Shown: piece after piece, positions 1 through 6,941 of the stretch
Position numbering within the stretch: position 1 is the stretch's first letter
Layout: every line of letters starts with the position of its first letter
From: an uncultured Propionibacteriaceae bacterium
GTDB lineage: Bacteria; Actinomycetota; Actinomycetes; Propionibacteriales; Propionibacteriaceae
Assembly: GCA_936924635.1 (NCBI GenBank)
Contig: CAKZHP010000002.1
Span: 1-26,519, forward strand
Direction of reading: 5' to 3'
DNA: 26,519 nt
The notes under the pieces: generated by a model
What the model was told of the DNA's origin: nothing
What the model saw: only the letters and a program-made list of their open reading frames with translations
Database searches by the model: none
Made by a program: the position numbers and the translations under genes

Positions 1-38
1 AGGGGGGACCCTGTGGGAGAGTAGGTCGTCGCCGGACA
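1..38 (+). rRNA. rrf: 5S ribosomal RNA, 3' end only
   Basis: The first bases match the conserved 3' end of actinobacterial 5S rRNA: a GTGGGAGAGTAGGTCG block followed by CGCCGGACA. Only about the last third of the molecule is present, because the window starts inside it. A strong intrinsic terminator follows within a few bases, as expected at the end of an rrn operon. The exact mature 3' end (36 to 38) is estimated by eye. Confidence 0.8.
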
Positions 39-41
39 TTC

Positions 42-84
42 AACACCCCCCGGGTGTGCAGCAATGCACAACCCGGGGGGTGTT
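42..84 (+). terminator. Intrinsic terminator of the rRNA operon
   Basis: Bases 42-55 and 71-84 are perfect 14-bp complements. Inside them 56-60 pairs with 65-69 around a GCAA tetraloop (61-64), with A70 bulged. The stem is rich in C/G and is followed by only a short T run (83-85). The hairpin directly follows the 5S gene, so termination of the rrn transcript is the obvious role. Confidence 0.9.
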
Positions 85-134
85 TCATGTTCCCAAGAAC
101 CGTTTGCTCGCTGGGCGTGCGGGGCATTGTGCGG

Positions 135-149
135 CAGGATGACCCCGTG
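135..149 (+). promoter_or_regulatory. Possible -10 element just before the TPR gene
   Basis: CAGGAT at 135-140 lies exactly 6 nt before the GTG at 147. This is the spacing seen for TAGGNT hexamers before several other genes here. The first base is C rather than T and I see no convincing -35, so the assignment is tentative. It does support GTG 147 over upstream in-frame starts, which fall in or next to the rRNA terminator. Confidence 0.35.
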
Positions 150-3008
150 ACTGAGAACGAGCGTGACCTGCCCCGTCGTGACGGATCGAGGGGAGAGCAG
201 CGGCCCCCCCGGCGTACCGACGAGTCTGGTGGCGCTCGTGGCAGCGCCGGCGCCGGCGGGTCACGGCGTGATGGCGGCCGCGGGGATGATCGTCGTGGGG
301 GTGCTCCTCGCTACGGCTTCGCAGCGGGTTCCCGTGATGATCGCGGCGGCGCTTCGCGTGGTCCACGGGGCGATCGTGGGGGTGCGCGAGGTTTCCGCGA
401 CGACCGGGGTGGCGCGCCGCGCGGGTCGCGGGACGACCGTGCGGGTGCCCGCGAGGATCGTGGTGGCGCCCCCGGCGGTACCCGTGGTGGGCGTGGCTCG
501 TCCGAGAGGGGCGGCGATCGCGGTGGCTGGGGATCCCGCGACAGGGGCCCAGCTGCGCGGGCTGAAGGATCTGAGCGGCGTGGCGACGAGGGACGCCCCG
601 CATTCGGTGATCGGGGCGGGCGTGGCGAGGGGCCTCGCTCGCAGGGACGTTCTTCATTCGGAGGCGGAACGGGGTCCGGGCGACCGCCCCGACGGGACTG
701 GGACGACACCAGGCGTGGTCCAGCCCGAGGTGGCTCTGACGAGCGCGGCGGGCGTTCGTCCCGAGGTGATTCCGAGGGCGGGGGTACCCCGCGAGCCCCG
801 TACGCGGGAAGGGGAGAGAGCGGGGATGACCGCCGCTCCTTCGGCAGGGGGCAGGGATTTTCACCGAGAGCCGGCGATGGTGATCCGCGCCGTTCGGAGA
901 CCCGGGGACGCGACGACCGTCGTGGGGCGGGCGCTTACGGCCGTCGGGACGAGGTCGGCGGGCGTGGTCAGGGTGACCGGGGGCGTTCGTGGAGTGGCGA
1001 GGACCGGGGCGGCTCGAGCTACTCCCGTCGGGACGAGGCCGGTGGGCGCGGCGGCGACGGTCGGGGCCAGGGTGAAGGCGGACGATCGACATGGAGCCGG
1101 GACGACCGTGGTGGCTCGGGAGGCTACGCCCGTCGGGATCAGGCCGGAGGCCGCGGCGGTGAGCGTGCCCGGTCGTCGTGGAGCCGGGAGGACCGGTCAG
1201 AGCGCGGTGGTTCTGGTGGCCGCCCGCCTCGACGCGACGGCGGGGGAGACCGCCGTAGCAGCGGCCCTCGGGCTCAGCAGTTCGTCCGGACCAGCGAGCG
1301 GTCCGGCCCGCCCATGCCGCGGCAGGACCGGGAGGAGAGGTACGTCCCGCCGGGCCTGGAGGCCGACCCCAACGAGCCCCCGGTCCCCGAGATCGACCCG
1401 CGGGACCTGCCGCGTCCGGTGAAGGCTGAGCTGAAGGGGCTGCCCAAGGAGCTGGCCGACGTGGTCGGTGCCTACCTCGTGGCCGCCGGCAACCTGCTGG
1501 ACGAGGACCCGATGCTGGCCTACCAGCACGCGGAGGCGGCCCGCCGGCGGGCCTCCCGTCTGTCTGTGGCGCGAGAGGCGGCGGCCGAGACCGCGTACGC
1601 GGCGGGTCTGTACGACGTGGCCCGCAACGAGTTCCGCGCCCTGCGTCGTATGACGGGATCGTCGGACTTCATCCCCGTGCTGGCGGACTGCGAGCGCGCT
1701 CTCGGCTCGCCCCAGAAGGCGCTGGAGCTCGTGGCCGAGGGGGAGCAGTCCATCACCGACCCGGCCATGCTGGTGGAGCTGACGATCGTGCAGGCCGGTG
1801 CCCGTGACGACATGGGGCAGCACGCTGAGGCTCTGCGGCTGCTCGCGGCCGAGATCGAGCGCCCCCGGGGGCAGGTGCCGAAGCCGTCGCAGGCACGGCT
1901 GCGCTACGCGTACGGAACCCTGCTGCTCGCAGCCGGGCAGGAGGACGCGGCCCGCGAGTGGTTCGTCGCCGCCGTACGGATCGACCCGGAGGGGACCGAT
2001 GCGCTGGACCGGCTGGACGAGCTCGACGGCGTCGTCCTCACCCCGTCGTACGACGACCTCACCGACGAGGACGGTGCCGTGGCGGTCGAGGACGAGGACG
2101 AGGTCGACGAGGTTGAGTCCGAGGGCGACGATCTGTCCGCCGAGTCCGACGCTCCCGCGGGTGGTGACGAGGGCCACGGTGGTGCCCGGGACGAGTCGGG
2201 GGGCGCCGCTGACCCTGCGACTGCTGCCCTCGCCGATCCAGATGACGCCGAGAATCGGGACGAGGCCGACCGCGAGTCGATGACCATCGACTCCGACAAG
2301 GCGGACGTCAGCGCACCCCCCGTGTCGGAGACCGAGGAGAAGCCCGCTAGCGGGTCGAAGCGGAGGTCCACGTCCAAGGAGGAGAGCCTCACGGAGCCGG
2401 GCGTGAAGTCCGCCCCGGCGCCGACGACCGACTCCTTCGGGGATCCGACGCCACAGGAGATCGAGGCCGAACTGGACGAGCTGCTCGCTGAGGACGCGGA
2501 CACGGTCGACGCCGGTGCGCCCGACGCCGGAGCCGCGGTGGAGCCCACCGGCGAGAAGCCGGCCCCGAGGCGGAAGACGCGAGCCAAGGTCACCGAGGAA
2601 GGGGTCGACGCCGATCCGGCGTCGGCCTCGGCGGCAGACACCGGCGCCGAGAATCCGGCCGCCAAGCGCGCGACGAAGACGAAGGTCGCCGACCAGGCGG
2701 CAGACACCGATCCGGCGACTGCTCCTGAGGACAAGCCCGCCCGGACGTCGAAACGGACCACGAAGGCGAAGGTCGCGGACGAGGCGGCGGGGGCCGACCC
2801 GGCAACAGCCGCGGCGACCGAGAAGCCGCCAACCAAGCGGACGCCGAAGGCGCAGTCCACGGCCGCGGCCGAGCCGGACCAGTCCGAAGCTGCGGAGGTT
2901 GGGAGCGAGTCCGAGGCGGGCACGGTGCAGCCGAAGAGGAGGGCCACGAAGAAGAAGTCGACCGGAGCGGAGGGTGAGCCTGCCGCCGGGGAGGCGTCCG
3001 GGCGATGA
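147..3008 (+). CDS. TPR protein with long RGG-rich N-terminal and K/A-rich C-terminal tails
   Basis: This 953-residue protein has three parts. Residues 1 to about 400 are almost entirely Arg, Gly, Asp and Ser, with many RGG, DDRGG and RDDRGG motifs, and should be disordered. Residues about 416-628 form an alpha-helical TPR-like domain containing AAETAYAAGLYDVARNEFRA and ending near RIDPEGTDALDRLDEL. The rest is first acidic, then has repeated Lys/Ala-rich segments such as KRTTKAKVADEAAGADPATA. The central domain and the position before a HAD phosphatase match the actinobacterial Rv1691-type TPR family, whose biochemical role is unknown to me. The GTG at 147 is chosen because earlier in-frame starts lie in the rRNA terminator region. 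The stop overlaps the next start by 4 bp (ATGA), so the two genes are probably co-translated. RGG tails suggest nucleic-acid binding, but that is inference. Confidence 0.85.
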   Translation: MTENERDLPRRDGSRGEQRPPRRTDESGGARGSAGAGGSRRDGGRGDDRRGGAPRYGFAAGSRDDRGGASRGPRGDRGGARGFRDDRGGAPRGSRDDRAGAREDRGGAPGGTRGGRGSSERGGDRGGWGSRDRGPAARAEGSERRGDEGRPAFGDRGGRGEGPRSQGRSSFGGGTGSGRPPRRDWDDTRRGPARGGSDERGGRSSRGDSEGGGTPRAPYAGRGESGDDRRSFGRGQGFSPRAGDGDPRRSETRGRDDRRGAGAYGRRDEVGGRGQGDRGRSWSGEDRGGSSYSRRDEAGGRGGDGRGQGEGGRSTWSRDDRGGSGGYARRDQAGGRGGERARSSWSREDRSERGGSGGRPPRRDGGGDRRSSGPRAQQFVRTSERSGPPMPRQDREERYVPPGLEADPNEPPVPEIDPRDLPRPVKAELKGLPKELADVVGAYLVAAGNLLDEDPMLAYQHAEAARRRASRLSVAREAAAETAYAAGLYDVARNEFRALRRMTGSSDFIPVLADCERALGSPQKALELVAEGEQSITDPAMLVELTIVQAGARDDMGQHAEALRLLAAEIERPRGQVPKPSQARLRYAYGTLLLAAGQEDAAREWFVAAVRIDPEGTDALDRLDELDGVVLTPSYDDLTDEDGAVAVEDEDEVDEVESEGDDLSAESDAPAGGDEGHGGARDESGGAADPATAALADPDDAENRDEADRESMTIDSDKADVSAPPVSETEEKPASGSKRRSTSKEESLTEPGVKSAPAPTTDSFGDPTPQEIEAELDELLAEDADTVDAGAPDAGAAVEPTGEKPAPRRKTRAKVTEEGVDADPASASAADTGAENPAAKRATKTKVADQAADTDPATAPEDKPARTSKRTTKAKVADEAAGADPATAAATEKPPTKRTPKAQSTAAAEPDQSEAAEVGSESEAGTVQPKRRATKKKSTGAEGEPAAGEASGR
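936..1197 (+). repeat. Degenerate repeats of about 28-35 codons in the RGG region
   Basis: Three consecutive units begin at tyrosine codons at 936, 1020 and 1125 (residues 264, 292 and 327). They follow the pattern Y-x-RRD-(E/Q)-x-GGRG, then a Gly/Arg stretch, then (S/T)WS-x-(E/D)DR. The unit lengths differ (28, 35 and about 24 residues), which points to replication slippage in coding DNA. Confidence 0.6.
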
Positions 3009-3970
3009 GCCGGCTCGTCGACGCGTACGACGCCGCGCTGTTCGACCTCGACGGTGTCGTGTATCGCGGCCTGGAGGCCGTGCCCGCGGCTCCGCCGACC
3101 TTCGCGGAGCTGCGACGGTCCGGGGTCACGGTGGGCTTCGTCACGAACAACGCGGCGAGGTCGGCAGGCTCGGTTGCCACGCACCTTCGTGAGCTGGGCA
3201 TCGAGGCTGACGAGCCCGATGTGGTCACCAGTGCCCAGGCGGCGTGCCGTCTGCTGGTGGCCGACCTGGGGGAGGGAGCACGGGTGCTGGTCACGGGCAC
3301 CCAGGACCTGGTCGCCGAGGTGGAGGCTTCCGGGCTGGTGCCGGTGGCCGCTGCGGCGGACCAGCCTGCGGCCGTCCTGTGCGGATTCGCCCCGCGGCTG
3401 ACCTGGGACGAGCTCAACGAGGCCTGCTTCGCCGTGCAGCGCGGGGCCGCCTGGTACGCCTGCAACCCGGATCTCACCCGCCCCACCGTCGAGGGCGTCG
3501 CCATCGGGATGGGCGGCATGCTGGCGGCGATGAGCGTGGCGCTGCCGGGTCGTACGCCCATCGTGGCCGGCAAGCCGCAGCGCCCGCTGCTCGACGAGAC
3601 CGTGCGCAGGCTCGGCGCCCGCCGCCCGATCTTCGTGGGTGACCGGCTGGACACCGACATCGAGGGAGCCCGGGCCGCGGGCATGGACTCCCTGCTCGTG
3701 CTCAGCGGGACGCACCAGGCCGCGGACCTGCTGGCTGCGGCTCCGCAGCACCGTCCCACGTACGTGGCAGACGACGTCGCCGGCCTCCTGCAGCCGCCCG
3801 TGGTGGCCGTGCCGGTGGTGACCCTGGCCGAGGACCGGCTGACGGTGACCGACCCCGGCACTGACCGCCTCCACCTCATGTGGTCGGCGGCGCAGCTGGT
3901 GTGGGAGGCGGCCGACCGCGGGGTGGCCCTGGACGTGTCCGAGGTGCTGGCCGTCATCGAGCGCCGCTGA
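3005..3970 (+). CDS. HAD-superfamily phosphatase, NagD/Rv1692 type
   Basis: This 321-residue cytoplasmic hydrolase shows the full HAD motif set. Motif I is DLDG with D14 and D16 (nucleophile and acid/base). Motif II is VTNN with T47. The motif III lysine is in AGKPQ. Motif IV is GDRLDTDIEGA near residue 213, which binds Mg2+. The cap arrangement and length fit class IIA (NagD-like) enzymes. The M. tuberculosis protein in the same gene position, Rv1692, is described as a glycerol 3-phosphate phosphatase, so a role in polar-lipid head-group recycling is a reasonable transfer, but the substrate cannot be read from sequence. It starts inside the TPR gene's stop (ATGA). A palindromic element follows about 11 nt after its stop. 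Confidence 0.92.
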   Translation: MSRLVDAYDAALFDLDGVVYRGLEAVPAAPPTFAELRRSGVTVGFVTNNAARSAGSVATHLRELGIEADEPDVVTSAQAACRLLVADLGEGARVLVTGTQDLVAEVEASGLVPVAAAADQPAAVLCGFAPRLTWDELNEACFAVQRGAAWYACNPDLTRPTVEGVAIGMGGMLAAMSVALPGRTPIVAGKPQRPLLDETVRRLGARRPIFVGDRLDTDIEGARAAGMDSLLVLSGTHQAADLLAAAPQHRPTYVADDVAGLLQPPVVAVPVVTLAEDRLTVTDPGTDRLHLMWSAAQLVWEAADRGVALDVSEVLAVIERR

Positions 3971-3981
3971 CCGGGTCGTCC

Positions 3982-4031
3982 GCCTGGGCCTGCGGCAATG
4001 CTCGACCCTGTCGAGCATTGCCGCAGCAGGC
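3982..4031 (+). repeat. Perfect hairpin element, copy 1
   Basis: Bases 3990-4006 (CTGCGGCAATGCTCGAC) and 4010-4026 are perfect 17-bp complements around a CCT loop. A further 5-bp outer stem (3982-3986 with 4027-4031) follows after a 3-nt bulge. The same 37 nt occur at 24604-24640. No T run follows, so if it terminates transcription it is of the T-less actinobacterial kind. It sits between the HAD phosphatase and bioY. Confidence 0.85.
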
Positions 4032-4062
4032 CTGTCGCCAGTCCAGCGGGAGGGCCACACGG

Positions 4063-4090
4063 TAGGGTCACGGTCCGTGACCGACTGGAG
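4063..4090 (+). promoter_or_regulatory. bioY promoter region: TAGGGT, 7-3-7 palindrome and RBS
   Basis: A TAGGGT hexamer (4063-4068) fits the -10 form recurring in this window. It overlaps a perfect inverted repeat, GGTCACG at 4066-4072 and CGTGACC at 4076-4082, which would cover the -10 and start-site area. GGAG at 4087-4090 lies 6 nt before the bioY ATG and serves as ribosome binding site. The palindrome is a candidate operator for a biotin-responsive or other repressor. It does not match a BioR site, and I cannot name the regulator. Confidence 0.5.
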
Positions 4091-4096
4091 CCAACG

Positions 4097-4696
4097 ATGA
4101 GACCCGCCAGCCCCGCCCGCGACCTCGCCCTGGTCGCCGTCTTCGCCGCGCTGGTCGCGGCGGCGTCGATCGCTCCTGGCATCCCGATCGGCCCGGTGCC
4201 GATCACGTTGCAGACGCTCATGGTCGTGCTGACCGGCCTCGTGCTGGGCCCGCTCCGTGGCTTTCTGGCGGTGCTCCTCTACGTGGTCGTCGGACTGGCC
4301 GGCCTGCCGGTCTTCAGCGGCGGAGCCGGTGGCCTGGGCATCCTCGTGAAGCCGTCGGCCGGCTACCTCCTCGCATTCGCCCCGGCGGCCGCCGCTGCAG
4401 GCGGTCTGGCCATCCTCCTCGCGCGCGGTGACCGCCGGTGGTTGCCAGCCCGGCTCAGCCTGGCGGGGATCATCGCCAGCCTCCTGGTCATCCACCCGGC
4501 GGGCATCGTCGGCCTGATGGTGAACGCGCGTCTGAGCTTCTCCAAGGCTCTCGCCGTCGACCTCGCGTTCGTCCCGGGAGACATCGCCAAGGCCGTGCTC
4601 GCGGGGCTGGTTGCGGCCGCCGTACGCCGCGCCTTCCCAGCCCTCGTCGCTCCCCGCCCAGCCGCAGCACCCGTCGGGCCTCAGCCGCTGCGGTGA
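4097..4696 (+). CDS. bioY: BioY, biotin-binding S component of an ECF transporter
   Basis: This 199-residue membrane protein should have about six helices. It carries BioY hallmarks: PVPITLQTL near residues 34-42, GLAGLPVFSGGAGGLGILVKPSAGYLLAF in the middle, and FVPGDIAKAVLAG towards the C terminus. It captures biotin from outside and passes it inward with the energising module encoded next. ATG 4097 is chosen because of GGAG 6 nt upstream; the longer open frame begins inside the hairpin element and is not credible. Its stop overlaps the start of the ATPase gene by 4 bp, and the three genes form one operon. Genes of this conserved block in M. tuberculosis are not interrupted by a biotin transporter, so this looks like a lineage-specific insertion. 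Confidence 0.93.
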   Translation: MRPASPARDLALVAVFAALVAAASIAPGIPIGPVPITLQTLMVVLTGLVLGPLRGFLAVLLYVVVGLAGLPVFSGGAGGLGILVKPSAGYLLAFAPAAAAAGGLAILLARGDRRWLPARLSLAGIIASLLVIHPAGIVGLMVNARLSFSKALAVDLAFVPGDIAKAVLAGLVAAAVRRAFPALVAPRPAAAPVGPQPLR

Positions 4697-5382
4697 TCCG
4701 GTTCGACGGGGTCGAGGTCGTCGCGCCGACCGACGCCGGCACCCGGCCGGTGCTCGCGGGCATCGACCTTGAGCTCGGCGAGCGCAGGGTCGCCGTGGTG
4801 GGCGCCAACGGCTCCGGCAAGTCGACGCTGCTGAGGCTCGTCAACGGCCTCGTGGTGCCGACCCGGGGGGTCGTCTCCGTCGATGGCTTCGACACCGCCC
4901 GTCGTGGCGCTGAGGTCCGTCGACGTGTCGGGTTCGTCTTCACCGACCCCTTGGCCCAGCTCGTCATGCCGACCCCGTTCGAGGACGTCGAGCTCAGCCT
5001 GCGGCGCACCGTGCGCGACCGTGCGGACCGCGCAAGGCGGGCGATGGCGCTCCTGGAGGCGCACGGCCTCGGTCACGTGGCCCACACCTCCGTGTACGAC
5101 ATCTCCGGCGGCGAGCGCCAGCTGGTGGCACTGACCTCGGTCCTTGCGGTCCAGCCCGCCGTGCTGGTCGCCGACGAACCCACCACCCTGCTCGACCTGC
5201 GGCACCGCGAGCGCGTCCGCGTCCTGCTGGCGGGTCTCACCCAGCAGCTGGTGCTCGCCACCCACGACCTCGACCTGGCCCACGACGCTGACCGGGTGCT
5301 CGTCGTCGACCAGGGCCGCGTCGTCGCCGACGGCGAGCCGACGGCGGCCCTGGCCCACTACCGGCGGCTGGTGCTGGGATGA
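4693..5382 (+). CDS. bioM: ECF transporter ATPase (BioM/EcfA-like)
   Basis: This 229-residue ABC ATPase has all nucleotide-binding elements: Walker A GANGSGKST (near residues 37-45), a Q-loop region FTDPLAQLVM with the DPxxQ signature of CbiO/EcfA proteins, the signature ISGGERQ, Walker B VLVADEPTT and the H-loop LATHD. One such subunit probably dimerises to drive biotin uptake with BioY and EcfT. The GTG at 4693 is used because it overlaps the bioY stop (GTGA); the 85-codon upstream extension would lie entirely within bioY. The stop overlaps the following ATG. Function as the dedicated biotin ATPase rests on the neighbours. Confidence 0.92.
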   Translation: MIRFDGVEVVAPTDAGTRPVLAGIDLELGERRVAVVGANGSGKSTLLRLVNGLVVPTRGVVSVDGFDTARRGAEVRRRVGFVFTDPLAQLVMPTPFEDVELSLRRTVRDRADRARRAMALLEAHGLGHVAHTSVYDISGGERQLVALTSVLAVQPAVLVADEPTTLLDLRHRERVRVLLAGLTQQLVLATHDLDLAHDADRVLVVDQGRVVADGEPTAALAHYRRLVLG

Positions 5383-5999
5383 GACGTCGCGGGTCACTGC
5401 TGGGGCTCTTCCGGCCCACGGGGAGCTGGCTGGAGCGGCTGCCGGTCGGGTGGACGTACGCGCTTGTGCTCGCCCTGACCGTCCCGGCGCTGCTGGTGCG
5501 GCGCTGGGAGCTGACCGCGGCGTCGCTGGCGGTGACGGCCGCCCTCCTGCTGTCGGCTCGCCTCGGCCTGCGGGGCGTACGCGTGCCGTGGCCGCTGCTC
5601 CTGCTGCTGGTCGTGATGGGGGGCTACCAGGCGGCGACCGGGGACGCGGTGGCGGGCCTGGTGCTGGCGGGCAACGTCATGCTCGCCGTCTGGGCGAGCC
5701 GGCTGCTGACCATGACCACCCCGGTGCCGGTGCTCATGGACGCCGTGGCCGTGGCCGCACGGCCGTTGCGGCTGCTGGGCGTGTCACCGGAGCGGGTGGC
5801 TCTCGCGGTGACGGTGATGCTGAGCAGCATCCCGTACCTCTCGGCCGCGTTCGTCGAGGTCGGCGACGCGGCGCGGGCCCGGGGGCTGCAGCGTCGGGCC
5901 CGGGCGTGGGTCACCCCGGTGGTCGTACGCGCCGTGGGCCATGCCCAGGCGACCGGTGACGCGCTCACCGCCCGCGGGCTCGGGGACGACCCGGCCTAG
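5379..5999 (+). CDS. bioN: ECF transporter transmembrane coupling protein (BioN/EcfT-like)
   Basis: This 206-residue membrane protein has several hydrophobic helices in residues 25-115. A cytoplasmic part carries two Ala-Arg-type coupling motifs, DAARARGLQRR near 167 and DALTARGLGD near 195, which in EcfT proteins contact the ATPases. It follows the ATPase with an ATGA overlap and completes a BioM-BioN-BioY set. The TAG stop (5997-5999) doubles as the first half of a TAGGAT hexamer just before the next gene. Confidence 0.9.
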   Translation: MRRRGSLLGLFRPTGSWLERLPVGWTYALVLALTVPALLVRRWELTAASLAVTAALLLSARLGLRGVRVPWPLLLLLVVMGGYQAATGDAVAGLVLAGNVMLAVWASRLLTMTTPVPVLMDAVAVAARPLRLLGVSPERVALAVTVMLSSIPYLSAAFVEVGDAARARGLQRRARAWVTPVVVRAVGHAQATGDALTARGLGDDPA

Positions 6000-6008
6000 G
6001 ATGACGCC
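5997..6008 (+). promoter_or_regulatory. -10 element fused to the bioN stop; leaderless start for the next gene
   Basis: TAGGAT at 5997-6002 begins with the bioN stop codon and is followed by exactly 6 nt before the ATG at 6009. A -10 hexamer ending 6-7 nt before the start codon is the hallmark of leaderless transcription in actinobacteria. No Shine-Dalgarno sequence is apparent apart from the AGGA inside the hexamer. Confidence 0.55.
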
Positions 6009-6194
6009 ATGACCGAGCAGGCGCCCCAGACCGGCCACCCGTCGATCGACGAGGCGTGCCGCCAGGTGGCGGACCTGTCCGGCGTACCGCTGTCCGAGCA
6101 CACCGACCGGCTGACCCGCGCGCACGAGCAGGTGAGCGCGGCCCTCCAGAACGTGCCGCTGGTGCCGCTGCCGGACCCGCGCCCCGCTCGGTGA
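6009..6194 (+). CDS. Small conserved protein preceding tlyA (Rv1693-like position)
   Basis: This 61-residue soluble protein has no cysteine and no membrane segment. Residues about 11-47 (PSIDEACRQVADLSGVPLSE onward) look alpha-helical, and the tail is Pro-rich. A protein of similar size sits between the phosphatase and tlyA in M. tuberculosis (Rv1693). Position and size support a real gene, but I know no function. Its stop overlaps the tlyA GTG start (GTGA), so it is translationally coupled to tlyA. It is probably the first gene of the tlyA transcript. Confidence 0.75.
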   Translation: MTEQAPQTGHPSIDEACRQVADLSGVPLSEHTDRLTRAHEQVSAALQNVPLVPLPDPRPAR

Positions 6195-6931
6195 GGCTCG
6201 ACCAGGCGCTGGTCGCCCAGGGGCTGGCCCGGTCACGCAGCCACGCGCACCAGCTCATCCGGAGCGGGCAGGTCACCGTCGACGGCACGGTGGTCGACAA
6301 GCCGTCGTACGCGATCGCGGCTGGCGTGCGGCTGCAGGCCGCGCGCGACCCGTACGTGTCTCGCGCCGCGTACAAGCTGATCGGCGCGCTCGACGCCTCA
6401 GCGACCCCCGTGCCTGACCGGGTGCTCGACGCCGGGGCCTCCACGGGAGGGTTCACCCAGGTGCTGCTGGAGCGAGGGGCAGAGCGGGTCTACGCCGTCG
6501 ACGTGGGCCACGACCAGCTCGCGCCCGTGGTGCGTGACGACCCACGGGTGGTCGTCCACGAGGGCGTGAACCTGCGGGGGCTGGAGCTGGCGCACCTCGA
6601 CGGCGAACGCGTCCCCCTGGTGGTGGCAGACGTCTCGTTCATCTCCCTGCGGATGCTTCTCGACCCCCTCCTGGGAGTGCTCGACCCCGCAGGCACCGCC
6701 CTGCTGATGGTGAAGCCGCAGTTCGAGGTGGGCCGCACCCGGTTGGGTGCCGGTGGCGTGGTGCGCTCCGCCGCTGACCGCGACGAGGCTGTCGCGGGCG
6801 TGGTGGCGGAGGCCGCAAGGCACGGATGGGTGGAGGACTGGCGGGGGGAGTCGCCGCTGCCGGGACCGGCCGGCAACGTGGAGATCTTCGTGAGGTTGGT
6901 GCCCACGAAAACTGTCGGACGCCTCGCATAG
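6191..6931 (+). CDS. tlyA: TlyA, 16S/23S rRNA 2'-O-methyltransferase
   Basis: This 246-residue protein combines an N-terminal S4 RNA-binding domain (residues 1-60, RLDQALVAQGLARSRSHAHQ) with an FtsJ-like methyltransferase domain. The SAM-binding motif is LDAGASTGGFT from residue 79, preceded by the conserved SRAAYKL. Later motifs DVSFISL and KPQFEVG supply the catalytic Asp and Lys region. TlyA methylates C1409 of 16S and C1920 of 23S rRNA in mycobacteria, and its loss gives capreomycin resistance there. The start is GTG 6191, overlapping the small gene's stop. The longer frame from 6056 is rejected because it overlaps that gene and precedes the S4 domain. The TAG stop is shared with a TAGGGT hexamer. 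Confidence 0.95.
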   Translation: MRLDQALVAQGLARSRSHAHQLIRSGQVTVDGTVVDKPSYAIAAGVRLQAARDPYVSRAAYKLIGALDASATPVPDRVLDAGASTGGFTQVLLERGAERVYAVDVGHDQLAPVVRDDPRVVVHEGVNLRGLELAHLDGERVPLVVADVSFISLRMLLDPLLGVLDPAGTALLMVKPQFEVGRTRLGAGGVVRSAADRDEAVAGVVAEAARHGWVEDWRGESPLPGPAGNVEIFVRLVPTKTVGRLA

Positions 6932-6941
6932 GGTGGCCCCC
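6929..6941 (+). promoter_or_regulatory. -10 element fused to the tlyA stop
   Basis: TAGGGT (6929-6934) starts with the tlyA stop codon and lies 7 nt before the GTG at 6942. AGGG within it could also act as a weak ribosome binding site at 8 nt, so leaderless and leadered translation are both possible. Confidence 0.5.

Noticed and set aside
54..146. N-terminal extension of the TPR protein
   Set aside because: It would start inside the rRNA terminator hairpin and gives a Cys-containing sequence unlike the rest. GTG 147 is a better start.
163..1422. 419-codon plus-strand frame inside the TPR gene
   Set aside because: It is an alternative frame of the Arg/Gly-rich repeat region. Only the chosen frame continues into the TPR domain and couples to the HAD gene.
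3998..4096. N-terminal extension of BioY
   Set aside because: The start would be in the hairpin element. The ATG at 4097 has GGAG at the right distance and begins at the first BioY helix.
1904..4495. 863-codon open frame on the minus strand
   Set aside because: It runs antisense through the TPR, HAD and bioY genes, whose proteins are clearly recognisable. Long antisense frames are common in DNA of this GC content. Its translation has no family resemblance.
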